NCBI GenBank assembly: GCA_021808985.1
Contig: JAKBAQ010000012.1
Location: 1 to 24,659 of the forward strand
Reading direction: 5' to 3'
Source: Pseudomonadota bacterium
GTDB lineage: Bacteria; Pseudomonadota; Alphaproteobacteria; Acetobacterales; Acetobacteraceae
Length of the DNA stretch: 24,659 nt
Below, piece after piece: positions 1-6,689 of the stretch; the stretch's first letter is position 1, and every line of letters begins with the position of its first letter. Position numbers and translations under genes: made by a program. The notes beneath the pieces are model-generated. The model ran no database searches and was not told where the DNA came from. It saw only the letters and a list, made by a program, of their open reading frames with translations.

Positions 1-95
1 CGGGGACAGTGGGGCTGGATGGGAAGATGCTGGATATTCCGCACCTGAAACAGGCGCAGAATGTGCTGGCGCAGGTGGGGGCTTACGCGAGGTAG
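1..95 (+). CDS. HpcH/HpaI aldolase / citrate lyase (CitE-like) family CoA ester lyase, C-terminal fragment
   Basis: Only the last 30 codons are inside the window; the reading frame enters at base 3 and stops at TAG 93-95. The visible peptide contains TVGLDGKMLDIPHLKQAQ. This is the typical tail of CitE/HpcH-type lyases (malyl-CoA lyase, citramalyl-CoA lyase, citrate lyase beta subunit), where the DGKMID-PHL segment follows the last strand of the TIM barrel. Known members cleave or form beta-hydroxyacyl-CoA esters such as malyl-CoA or citramalyl-CoA. The substrate cannot be judged from this fragment. The gene is transcribed toward the REP-like hairpins at 138-223, which may mark its 3' end. 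Confidence 0.75.
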   Translation, partial: GTVGLDGKMLDIPHLKQAQNVLAQVGAYAR

Positions 96-137
96 GGAGT
101 TTGGTTGCCCGGCCAGAGGACCCCGCAAGCGGGACGC

Positions 138-170
138 GTGTAGGATGGTTGAGTAAGGCGAAACGTATTA
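138..170 (-). repeat. REP-like hairpin unit, degenerate copy, inverted relative to the next one
   Basis: The stretch GTAGGATGGTTGAGTAAGGC followed by GAAAC resembles the reverse complement of the unit at 194-223 (core TAGGATGGGT...). The two units lie head to head about 23 bases apart, so they form a large imperfect inverted pair just downstream of the CoA lyase gene. This arrangement is typical of bacterial REP/BIME-type intergenic palindromes. The copy is degenerate, so the call rests on its resemblance to the two better copies. Confidence 0.5.
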
Positions 171-193
171 GGGCGTGGGCATTTCAGAAAGCC

Positions 194-223
194 GATGGGT
201 GGCGCTGCGCTTACCCATCCTAT
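194..223 (+). repeat. REP-like hairpin unit, good copy upstream of the three-gene cassette
   Basis: The unit begins GATGGGTGGCGCTGCGC and ends TTACCCATCCTAT. GGGT near its start pairs with ACCC near its end, and GCGC/GCGC pair inside, giving a stem-loop. It matches the unit at 2629-2657 at all but about two positions and in the same orientation. The two therefore form direct repeats bracketing about 2.4 kb that contains the accessory cassette. Confidence 0.7.
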
Positions 224-629
224 GGTTGCTACGCTAGCTTTTTTCTTCGACCCATGCCGGGCAGAGGCGGCCAAGGAGGCTATCTCGGGAGCGGACGTTC
301 AGGGAAGAAGTGTGCCAGCGGCATCCTGGTCATACTCAGGGCTGGGTGCAGTTCCTGAAAACAGCCGTTCAGAACCGACGGTCGACTCTAGCTGGCAAAT
401 TGTCTATTTCAATTGTTCCGGAGGAATTATCCGCGTCATGGAGACGACGTTTAAAACCATGTCAGCGCGTGGGAGGCAAAATGCACCAGTCTGTAGGGGT
501 TACTTGAAGCGGACCACACTCTACCCGCCAGATCGCGGTTTCGTCACTGAGGCCATGTACGCTATACGGTGGGGCTGGCTATTCGCCCATGTCTGATTCA
601 TATATGAGAGAATCCGAGGATTTAAGCAA
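224..629. other. 406-base gene-poor leader upstream of the three-gene cassette
   Basis: I see no convincing gene here. Overlapping open frames exist, but the longest starts inside the REP-like hairpin and reads as unrelated low-information sequence, so I treat them as chance. Composition changes along the stretch: its start is GC-rich like the core genome, and from about 340 onward it is more balanced like the cassette. It must hold the cassette promoter. A perfect 10-base palindrome, TCATATATGA, lies at 598-607, about 22 bases before the first start codon, and GAGGA at 616-620 is the ribosome binding site for that start. No clean -35/-10 pair could be fixed. Confidence 0.5.
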
Positions 630-1439
630 ATGCACCGCCCCGCTGACCTGCCGGACTTCGCAACCCCCCCCCTTGATGAGGTGGTCCTCGGCGTACAATT
701 CACTCCGGCACCTGGTTTTAGTACGGTTCATGTCCGTGAGGTCTGGGATTTGTTTAGGGCCGAGTTTCCGAAGGTCCAAGACCAGCCGCCATTACCGCCG
801 AGCTTCGAAACATTCGGTGGGGTACCGTCCCAGCAATTCGGCTTTCCACCGTTGTTCATGGGAGGGGCATCTGGTGTCGGGCGGGTCTGGTTTATTTCTC
901 CGAGCGAAAACCATCTGCTTCAGTTCCAGCCAGATCGCCTATTGGCTAACTGGCGGAAGGCTCCAAACGAGCAGCCCTACCCTCGTTTTGAAAGCATCGC
1001 GACGGCTTACGCTAAAAGCCTGGAGCAGATAGAGTCGCTATTCCAGGAGCGTTTCGGGCACTCGCTCCAGGTAAATCAAGCCGAAATCGCGTATATCAAC
1101 ATCATAAAAGTAGAGTCATTCGCAGAGGCTGAAAATTTATTCAAAATCTGGAAGAATGTTTCTAAAGATTTTGAAGGGGTAAATATTACTTTGGTTGATG
1201 TCATCTACAATGCGGAACGTCAACCATACGCTCGCCTGCTTCAAGAAATACAGTCAGCATGTTCACCGGACGGAAAACAGAAAGCGTACAGACTAACCCT
1301 GACATTCCGTGGAAAGCCGGCGGGCGCCAGTCGGGATGACGCATTTAAGTTTCTCACTGAGGGCCGAGAGGTAATTGTCCGACGGTTTGCAGATTTGACA
1401 ACAAGATTTGCACATGAGCTGTGGGGGATACAAGGATGA
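630..1439 (+). CDS. TIGR04255 family protein (cassette gene A)
   Basis: A 269-residue soluble protein carrying the hallmark N-terminus of the sporadically distributed TIGR04255 family: PPLDEVVLGVQF at residues 13-24, then W39 and the QPPLPPSFE segment at 52-60. The length is normal for the family. No signal peptide or membrane segment is visible. The ATG at 630 has GAGGA nine bases upstream. The stop overlaps the next gene's start in an ATGA motif at 1436-1439, which implies translational coupling. The biochemical function of the family is unknown to me. Its patchy distribution and the AT-richer codon use here (many AAA, TTT, AAT and GAT codons), against very GC-rich neighbours, suggest horizontal acquisition. 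Identification of the family is firm; any role is inference. Confidence 0.85.
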   Translation: MHRPADLPDFATPPLDEVVLGVQFTPAPGFSTVHVREVWDLFRAEFPKVQDQPPLPPSFETFGGVPSQQFGFPPLFMGGASGVGRVWFISPSENHLLQFQPDRLLANWRKAPNEQPYPRFESIATAYAKSLEQIESLFQERFGHSLQVNQAEIAYINIIKVESFAEAENLFKIWKNVSKDFEGVNITLVDVIYNAERQPYARLLQEIQSACSPDGKQKAYRLTLTFRGKPAGASRDDAFKFLTEGREVIVRRFADLTTRFAHELWGIQG

Positions 1440-1972
1440 ATGCACTTAGTCGTATGAACCGTACAAGTTCGGTGTACCAAGAACAGCGCCCAAGCGTTGC
1501 GATACCCAGCGTGGGCGCTGCTACAGTCAGTGGTGCCATATACCAATTCGCCGATACCACCGCCGTCAGGGTTGGTATGCCGAATTCTCCGTGGGTCGAG
1601 ACATTAAGGCAGCGGTTCAATGAACTGGTGAGTCTTCCGGTGGGATGGGACGGTTACTCCGGCCCTCCAGTGACGTTTGACTGTGCAATTTTTGCAGCAA
1701 ATTTTCTGGAACGTTTGTATATCGCGGGCGTAGATGCGCCTCAGCTTGTTCCTGGATCTGATGGCAGTATCCAAATCGAGTGGCACTCTAGCGGTTTTGA
1801 TATAGAGCTTGATGTTTCGGCACCGTACGAAGTAAATGCCATGCGGCGCGATATTGCGACGGCCACGGTCGAAGAGCTGGAACTCCAGACGGATTTTACG
1901 GCAGTTCGAGATTGGATCGCCAGCTTACAGACACAAACTGCCACACCGACGATGACTGCTCGGAGGGCTTAA
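1436..1972 (+). CDS. hypothetical protein with GWDGY and IEW motifs (cassette gene B)
   Basis: A 178-residue protein of unknown function. I chose the ATG at 1436 over an in-frame GTG at 1421 because it gives the ATGA overlap with the upstream stop and has purine-rich sequence (GGGGGATACAAGG) before it. The first 50 residues are Ser/Thr/Ala-rich and look flexible. A compact region follows, with LPVGWDGYSGPP at about 67-78 and SDGSIQIEWHSSGFDIELDV at about 108-127. I recall this GWDG ... EW pattern from small uncharacterised bacterial proteins, but no activity can be assigned. No membrane segment is visible. The middle gene of the operon; probably a partner of the TIGR04255 protein, by context only. 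Confidence 0.8.
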   Translation: MNALSRMNRTSSVYQEQRPSVAIPSVGAATVSGAIYQFADTTAVRVGMPNSPWVETLRQRFNELVSLPVGWDGYSGPPVTFDCAIFAANFLERLYIAGVDAPQLVPGSDGSIQIEWHSSGFDIELDVSAPYEVNAMRRDIATATVEELELQTDFTAVRDWIASLQTQTATPTMTARRA

Positions 1973-1976
1973 CCTT

Positions 1977-2423
1977 TTGTCGGTCGATCCTTATGACGAG
2001 CGGAAAATCGGCAATGATGACATTATCATTCGGCGGATTAACCCGAAACAACATGTTGTCTGGGATAGCAACAGGCAGCAGAACCGCATCTCGTCCAAAG
2101 CATATAGTAAGTCTTCAGGCCTGAAGGAAGGGTTGTCGGTCGACATTGAGGCGCTCATTCTAGCTGATAACTTGGATCCTCGAACATTTGTCCAAACGCC
2201 TATTTTTACGGGAGCGGTTGCATTTTCTGCGAGCGTTATAAGAGGGCTTAGTCTGTGGGTTGGATACGATCCCGTTAAGAATGACCCGGATGCTCCCGAC
2301 AATCCGTACCATGGGCAGGTCTGGTTACCCGCTCAGAAAAAGCAGTTCTCTGAAAAACAAAAGTCCGGACTAGCTCAGGCTGCCACATGGTATGTTGTAA
2401 TTCCCGGCGTGGAGGTTAAATAG
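1977..2423 (+). CDS. hypothetical protein (cassette gene C)
   Basis: A 148-residue protein of unknown function starting at TTG, four bases after the stop of gene B, with GGAGGG at 1962-1967 as a well-placed ribosome binding site. No upstream ATG fits better. Visible blocks that look conserved in type are DDIIIRRINPKQHVVWD (about 14-30), GLSVDIEALILADNLDP (about 52-68), a central VAFSASVIRGLSLWVGYDP, and a turn-rich DNPYHGQVW near residue 110. The histidine and acidic residues there could form a binding or catalytic site, but this is speculation. There is no signal peptide or transmembrane helix. It completes a three-gene unit whose spacing (4-base overlap, then 4-base gap) argues for co-expression in fixed stoichiometry. 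Confidence 0.75.
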   Translation: MSVDPYDERKIGNDDIIIRRINPKQHVVWDSNRQQNRISSKAYSKSSGLKEGLSVDIEALILADNLDPRTFVQTPIFTGAVAFSASVIRGLSLWVGYDPVKNDPDAPDNPYHGQVWLPAQKKQFSEKQKSGLAQAATWYVVIPGVEVK

Positions 2424-2725
2424 CCGGGTAAAAGTGCCAGTATTTTCTGCGCAACCACGGGTCGGCATTGTCAGCTTTCTTTTATTCACCGCTCCCAAGC
2501 CGCCATTCCGTTTCCGGCCCGGCCTTGCCGTAATGCGAATGTCCGGTATTCCTTTTCGCGGACCGTAAGCTGACGGGCGGTGAACGGATGTGCGGGCGGA
2601 GTGCTGGCCGTTGGGCTCATGGCGCGTTGATGGGTGGCGCGGCGCTTACCCATCCTACGAATTTTGGGAGGGTTTGTTTTTGGTGGGATGCGAGCTTGCG
2701 CTGGCATGATGGAAGGGCGGGTGGG
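2424..2725. other. intergenic region between the cassette and the serine deaminase gene
   Basis: Two convergent transcripts end here. The first 50-60 bases keep the cassette's composition, and from about 2490 the sequence becomes GC-rich like the core genome, so the right border of the imported segment is probably near there. A REP-like unit lies at 2629-2657. A short minus-strand frame at 2486-2707 runs through that repeat, lacks a clear ribosome binding site and resembles nothing I recognise, so I do not call it. No intrinsic terminator with a T-run was seen. Confidence 0.5.
2629..2657 (+). repeat. REP-like hairpin unit downstream of the three-gene cassette
   Basis: The unit begins GATGGGTGGCGCGGCGC and ends TTACCCATCCTA. 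It is nearly identical to the unit at 194-223 and has the same orientation, while the surrounding sequence is unrelated. It lies about 70 bases past the stop of the convergently transcribed sdaA gene and may serve as a transcript-end hairpin. As a direct repeat with the upstream copy it also marks the outer limits of the accessory island. Confidence 0.7.
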
Positions 2726-4105
2726 TCAGCACTCGATGATGTTGACGGCGAGGCCGCCGCGGGCGGTTTCCTTGTATTTTGTTTTCATGTCAGCCCCGGT
2801 TTGGCGCATGGTGCGGATGACTTTGTCCAATGAGACGAAGTGGGTGCCATCGCCGCGCAGGGCCATGCGGGCGGCGTTGATGGCCTTCATGGCGCCCATG
2901 GCGTTGCGCTCAATACAGGGGACCTGGACGAGGCCGCCGATGGGGTCGCAAGTGAGGCCGAGATTATGCTCCATGCCGATTTCGGCGGCGTTTTCGACCT
3001 GGGCGGGGGTTCCGCCCATGACCTCGGCCAGCGCGCCGGCGGCCATGGAGCAGGCGACGCCGACCTCGCCCTGGCAGCCGACCTCGGCGCCGGAGATGGA
3101 GGCGTTTTCCTTATAAAGGATGCCGATGGCGGCGGCGGTGAGCAGGAAGGCGATGACGCCGGAATCGTCAGCGCCGGGGACGAAGCGGGTGTAGTAATGC
3201 AGGACGGCGGGGATGATGCCGGCGGCGCCGTTGGTGGGGGCGGTGACGACGCGCCCGCCGGCGGCGTTTTCCTCGTTGACGGCGAGGGCGTAGAGATTGA
3301 CCCAGTCCATGATGGTCAGCGGGTCGCGCAGGGCGGCCTCGGGCTGGCTGGAGAGCTGGCGGTGGAGCTGGGCGGCGCGGCGGCGGACTTTCAGGCCGCC
3401 GGAGAGGGTGCCCTCGGTGGTGCAGCCGGCGCGCACGCATTGCTGCATGACCTGCCAGATGTTGAGCAGGCTGGCGCGGATTTCTGGCCCGGTGCGCCAG
3501 GATTTCTCGTTCTCCAGCATGAGGCGGCTGATGGAGATGTTGTTCTCCGCGCAAAGCTCCAGCAGGCGCTTGGCGGATTTGAATTCGTAGGGGAGGGTTG
3601 TCTGGTCGGGGACGATGCGGTCGGAGCCGGCGGCTTCCTCGTTGACGACGAAGCCGCCGCCGACGGAATAATATACGCGGTTGCGCAGCTCCGCGCCGCT
3701 GGCGGCGAAGGCGGTGAAGCGCATGCCGTTGGGGTGGTAGGGCAGGGAGGCGCGCTTGTGGAAGAGCAGGTCATCAGCCTCGGTGAAGGCGATTTGGTGG
3801 CGGCCGAGCAGGTTGAGGCTGTGGGTGGCGCGGATGGCTTCGAGCTTGGCGGGGACGGTGGCGGTGTCTACCTGGTCGGGCGCTTCGCCTTGCAGGCCGA
3901 GCAGGACGGCTTTGTCGCTGCCGTGGCCGCGGCCGGTGGCGCCGAGCGAGCCGTATAATTCCGCCTGGATGCGCGCGGTTTGGGTGAGCTGGCCGGATTC
4001 GGCGAGGCCGGTGGCGAAGCGCAGGGCGGCGCGCATGGGACCGACAGTGTGAGAGCTTGAGGGGCCGATGCCGATTTTAAGCAAATCAAAAACGCTGATC
4101 GCCAT
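2726..4105 (-). CDS. sdaA: L-serine ammonia-lyase, iron-sulfur type, single-chain
   Basis: Deaminates L-serine to pyruvate and ammonia using a [4Fe-4S] cluster in the cytoplasm. The 459-residue chain has the fused beta plus alpha arrangement of SdaA-type enzymes. The N-terminal GPSSSHTVGPMRA motif is at 14-26. Cluster-ligand cysteines are C344 (in VGCQGEVG), C386 (in LTCDPIGG) and C397 (in VQVPCIE). The chain ends in a cysteine (C459, in NIIEC); in the Legionella enzyme the C-terminal cysteine reaches into the active site as an internal ligand. The spacing here matches that enzyme with an offset of one residue. I start at the ATG at 4105 (MAISVFDLLK), preceded by GGGAGA, rather than at a further in-frame start at 4171. 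Confident call. Confidence 0.95.
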   Translation of the reverse strand: MAISVFDLLKIGIGPSSSHTVGPMRAALRFATGLAESGQLTQTARIQAELYGSLGATGRGHGSDKAVLLGLQGEAPDQVDTATVPAKLEAIRATHSLNLLGRHQIAFTEADDLLFHKRASLPYHPNGMRFTAFAASGAELRNRVYYSVGGGFVVNEEAAGSDRIVPDQTTLPYEFKSAKRLLELCAENNISISRLMLENEKSWRTGPEIRASLLNIWQVMQQCVRAGCTTEGTLSGGLKVRRRAAQLHRQLSSQPEAALRDPLTIMDWVNLYALAVNEENAAGGRVVTAPTNGAAGIIPAVLHYYTRFVPGADDSGVIAFLLTAAAIGILYKENASISGAEVGCQGEVGVACSMAAGALAEVMGGTPAQVENAAEIGMEHNLGLTCDPIGGLVQVPCIERNAMGAMKAINAARMALRGDGTHFVSLDKVIRTMRQTGADMKTKYKETARGGLAVNIIEC

Positions 4106-4211
4106 GTTGTTTTCTCCCGCGCGCCAGGGGCCGCGAGGGACTAGTATTGGCATGGCCGTGGCGCAACGCAAGGCCGGTGGTGTTGAATATTATTGACGGA
4201 ATGGGGCGGGG

Positions 4212-5144
4212 TTAGGCGACCCGGTCGTCCAGGCGCTCATCCTTGATGCCGGCGGGCTCGAGATGGGAGATGACCTCGACCAGCTGCGGCTGGAAGAGGG
4301 CGCGCACGGCGGATTCGGCGGCGTCGCTGATGGCGTGGCCCTGGGTGATGGTGAGGTGGGCGTCAACCTCCATGTGGAATTCGACGAAGGCGCGGTCGCC
4401 GGAGTCACGGGTGCGAAGGTCGTGCACGCCGCGCACGCCGGGGCAGGCGAGGATTTCAGTTTCGATGCGCTTGCGCTCATCGGGGGGGAGTTCACGGTCA
4501 AGCAGCTGCTTGAGGACGTCAGTGTCGATGCCGCGGCTGTTCCAGTACATGTAGCCGGCGACGGCGAGGGCGAAGGCGGGGTCTATCCGGTTCCAGCCGG
4601 TGAAGTGGATGAGGGTGAGGGCGGCGAGCACGGCGAGGTTGACCGCGACATCGGCCAGGTAGTTCGCACGGTCAGCCGCGATGGCGGTGGAGGTGGTTTG
4701 GCGCACCACCCAGGTTTGCAGGATGACCAGGCCGGCGGCGGCGAGCAGGCTGATGAGGCTGACCCAGAGGCCAAAGCCGATCTGCTTCACCGGGTCGGGG
4801 AAGGCCAGACGCTCAATGGACTGGAAGGCCAGCACCAGGGCGCCGCCATACAGAAAGCGGGATTGGGTGAAGCCGGCCAGGGCCTCGGCCTTGCCGTAGC
4901 CGAAACGGTGGCGACGGTCGGGCGGGCGCTCGGCGATGCGCACGGCGCGGAAGGTGGTGAAGGAGGTGACGGCGTCGACCAGGCCATCAACCGCGGAGGA
5001 GAGCAGGGCGACCGAGCCGGTGGCGAGCCAGGCGGCCATTTTGACCGCGAGCAGGAGCACGGCGACGATGAAGGTGACGCGGCTGGCGAACCGGCGCAGG
5101 TGGGAGGCCCGCTCAGCTGGCAGGTGGGTGCGCGGGTGGGGCAT
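4212..5144 (-). CDS. cation diffusion facilitator family transporter (FieF-like)
   Basis: Inner-membrane divalent-metal/proton antiporter with six transmembrane helices and a cytoplasmic C-terminal domain. Counting from the upstream TTG at 5180, the TM2 metal motif is D65-x3-D69 (in SAVDGLVDA), the HRFGYGKAEAL loop follows at about 91-101, and TM5 carries N173-x3-D177 (in DRANYLADVAVN). FieF/YiiP has His where N173 is, so the transport site is DxxxD/NxxxD, which may shift preference away from zinc. The C-terminal domain keeps FVEFHMEVDAHLTITQGH and a final SHLEP. I prefer the ATG at 5144 (MPHPRTHLPAER) over TTG 5180, though neither has a strong ribosome binding site. The exact metal is undecided. 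Confidence 0.88.
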   Translation of the reverse strand: MPHPRTHLPAERASHLRRFASRVTFIVAVLLLAVKMAAWLATGSVALLSSAVDGLVDAVTSFTTFRAVRIAERPPDRRHRFGYGKAEALAGFTQSRFLYGGALVLAFQSIERLAFPDPVKQIGFGLWVSLISLLAAAGLVILQTWVVRQTTSTAIAADRANYLADVAVNLAVLAALTLIHFTGWNRIDPAFALAVAGYMYWNSRGIDTDVLKQLLDRELPPDERKRIETEILACPGVRGVHDLRTRDSGDRAFVEFHMEVDAHLTITQGHAISDAAESAVRALFQPQLVEVISHLEPAGIKDERLDDRVA

Positions 5145-5214
5145 TCTGGTTTGTCTAGCGTGGCGCGGCGGGAATTTCAAATTTCGCGGCGGCGCTTTGG
5201 CTTGCGGATGAGGC

Positions 5215-5404
5215 TTAGAGACTGCCTTAAACGTTTTTTATTACAACAAATTGAAATTATTAAAAATTTTTGCGGGGTTTGGGGAGCTTTTCATGAAAAG
5301 CTCCCCAAGATTTTGCCCATTTTTTGCGAAAAACGGCCAGACCCCAAAAAACTTTTGAGAATTATCCTTAAGGTTTTTGAAGAGACGGCTGAAACAGTCT
5401 CTTA
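5215..5404. mobile_element. IS5-type MITE-like element, copy 1, with TTA target duplications
   Basis: A 184-base AT-rich, non-coding element at 5218-5401. Its ends are inverted: GAGACTG at 5218-5224 and CAGTCTC at 5395-5401, with partial matching further inward. TTA directly flanks both sides (5215-5217 and 5402-5404), as expected from a 3-base TNA duplication of the kind made by some IS5-family transposases. Inside is a perfect 30-base palindrome (5279-5308) and a degenerate second one (5315-5338). Bases 5249-5371 align without gaps to 11145-11267. The right TTA is the complement of the TAA stop codon of the porin-like gene, so the insertion sits exactly at that stop. No transposase is encoded. 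The folded RNA could also act as a terminator. Confidence 0.7.
5279..5308. terminator. 30-base perfect palindrome, candidate bidirectional transcript end
   Basis: The arms TTGGGGAGCTTTTC / GAAAAGCTCCCCAA meet around a central AT, so either strand folds into a long hairpin. It lies just downstream of the porin-like gene (minus strand) and upstream of the CDF gene, where a transcript end would be expected. It has no canonical T-run after the stem, so terminator function is inferred from position and the equivalent structure after flp. Confidence 0.4.
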
Positions 5405-6514
5405 GAACATGGTGGCGAGGCGGATTTCAATATTGCGGTTGAGCGGGCCGCCATGGGAGGCGATGTCATACTCGCCGATGGCCATGATTTGCAGGGTTGG
5501 CGAGAGGAAGGTGGAGCCGACGAGGCGCAGCTGGGTCTCGTTCGTGCGGTTGCCGGAATCGAGCGTGCCGCCGCCTTGGAGATTATAGGTTTGCTTGCCG
5601 CCGAAGGACTGGAAGAAGCCGGGGGCGATGAAGGCGCCGATGGAGGGGGCGAATTCATAAGGAAGGTAGACGCGGAATTCCTGCGAGGGTTGCTCATGGA
5701 AGGTGCCGGGAATGACCTGGCTGGCCTGCAGCGGGTTGGTGTTGGGGATGAGGCCGCCGCTGAGGTAGTTATATGTGTTGTAGGCCGAGGGGATGCTGTT
5801 GGCCGAGACCTCGGGCGAGACATAGGCGGAGCCGGAATTGGCGCCGAAGAGATAGCTCTCGCTCCACAGCTCCACGGCCAGGTTGGGGGTGGTGGGCGTG
5901 CCGAAGAGAACGGTGCGGAAGCCGAGCTCCAGCTCGTAGGTCCAGGTGTTCTGACCGGGATTGAGGTTGGCGCCGCGGCCGAAGGTGGCCAGGGGCGGCG
6001 CTACCCAGGGGGCGATGACGCCGTAGGTGCCGCTGCCCGGGTGGTTGAGCACATAGGAGAACACGCCGAAATATGGCTGGCCGAAGCCGCTATTGTGCGA
6101 GAGGTTGGCGCGCCCGGCGCCGTAGGAGGGAAGCTGGCCGCCAAGGGCGGAAACATATGGGCCGGGGATGTTGGAAATGCCCGCCTCCTGGCCGCCGAGG
6201 AAGCCGACATAGGGGACATAAAACTGCACGCCGGAGAGGATGCCGTTGATGTCAAACGTGCGGATGTAGCGGGCGACCACGATATCCATGGAGATATGGG
6301 TGTTGCGGCTGTAGCTGTGGCCGCGAATGTTGCCCACGGCGCCGGCATCGGTGAAGATGTTGTAGAGCATGCCGATATTGACGTTGGCGGGCGGGGCGAT
6401 GCCGTCACCGGGCAGGGAATCAGACGCGAGGGCGGCCTGGCTGCCCAAGAGGGCGGCGAGCGGCAGAGCCGCGCCAAACAGGACAGCGCGGCGATAGGTT
6501 CCACGATGTGACAT
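5402..6514 (-). CDS. outer-membrane beta-barrel protein, phenol-degradation MetA-type transporter family
   Basis: A 370-residue exported protein. The N-terminus MSHRGTYRRAVLFGAALPLA plus ALLGSQAALAS is a clear Sec signal peptide with cleavage predicted after ALA. The mature part alternates aromatic and small residues in barrel-like strands (for example QFYVPYVGFLGG, TYELELGFRTVLFG, EFRVYLPYEFAP) and ends in Phe, the usual C-terminal signal for BAM-dependent insertion. The pattern fits the MetA-pathway/SphA-type transporter family, thought to pass hydrophobic or aromatic compounds. The substrate is unknown. I chose ATG 6514 over ATG 6529 because AGGA is suitably spaced before it and the signal peptide is complete. 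Promoter at 6570-6598. The stop codon abuts a MITE-like element. Confidence 0.75.
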   Translation of the reverse strand: MSHRGTYRRAVLFGAALPLAALLGSQAALASDSLPGDGIAPPANVNIGMLYNIFTDAGAVGNIRGHSYSRNTHISMDIVVARYIRTFDINGILSGVQFYVPYVGFLGGQEAGISNIPGPYVSALGGQLPSYGAGRANLSHNSGFGQPYFGVFSYVLNHPGSGTYGVIAPWVAPPLATFGRGANLNPGQNTWTYELELGFRTVLFGTPTTPNLAVELWSESYLFGANSGSAYVSPEVSANSIPSAYNTYNYLSGGLIPNTNPLQASQVIPGTFHEQPSQEFRVYLPYEFAPSIGAFIAPGFFQSFGGKQTYNLQGGGTLDSGNRTNETQLRLVGSTFLSPTLQIMAIGEYDIASHGGPLNRNIEIRLATMF

Positions 6515-6569
6515 TTCCAGAATCCTCATATCCCGCGGGCGCTCATATCAGGCGGGCCGCTTGCGCAGC

Positions 6570-6598
6570 ATGACAGGACTTCCTTACGGAATTGTCAA
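6570..6598 (-). promoter_or_regulatory. sigma70-type promoter for the outer-membrane protein gene
   Basis: On the minus strand, TTGACA (6593-6598) is followed after exactly 17 bases by TGTCAT (6570-6575), a 6/6 match to the -35 and 4/6 to the -10 consensus. The predicted transcript start is roughly 50 bases before the ATG at 6514. This is the best promoter-like sequence in the window, and it lies in an AT-rich pocket between genes. Confidence 0.6.
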
Positions 6599-6689
6599 TG
6601 ACTCTCTTTAAATTTTCTAAGAATATCAAATGGCTGTGGCGCGATGGGCACATTGTGCGGGGCGGTGTGGCCGGGTGTGGGGCGTGGGG

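Noticed and set aside
122..133. CCCGC-AA-GCGGG hairpin after the CoA lyase stop as an intrinsic terminator.
   Set aside because: The loop is only two bases and no T-run follows; it may be chance in GC-rich sequence.
195..596. Possible 133-residue gene upstream of the cassette.
   Set aside because: Its start lies inside a REP-like hairpin, the protein shows no motif, and its beginning (GGAALTHP) recurs at 2631 only because the repeat recurs.
630..1439. Naming the cassette a known anti-phage or toxin-antitoxin system.
   Set aside because: No nuclease, protease, NTPase, Sir2, TIR or known toxin motif is visible in the three proteins, so a named system would be invented.
2486..2707. Possible 73-residue minus-strand gene next to the REP-like repeat.
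   Set aside because: It reads through the repeat, has no clear ribosome binding site and has low-information basic composition.
2840..3958. Long plus-strand open frame antisense to sdaA, and similar ones antisense to the CDF, porin, leuS, hpnE, hpnA and ferritin-like/hpnL genes (for example 4263-5405, 5453-6511, 8475-9527, 9636-10766, 11453-12556, 15294-16406, 17056-18120).
   Set aside because: They are Gly/Ala/Asp- or Arg/Pro/His-rich translations that mirror the third-position GC of well-identified genes on the other strand. None has a recognisable motif or good ribosome binding site.
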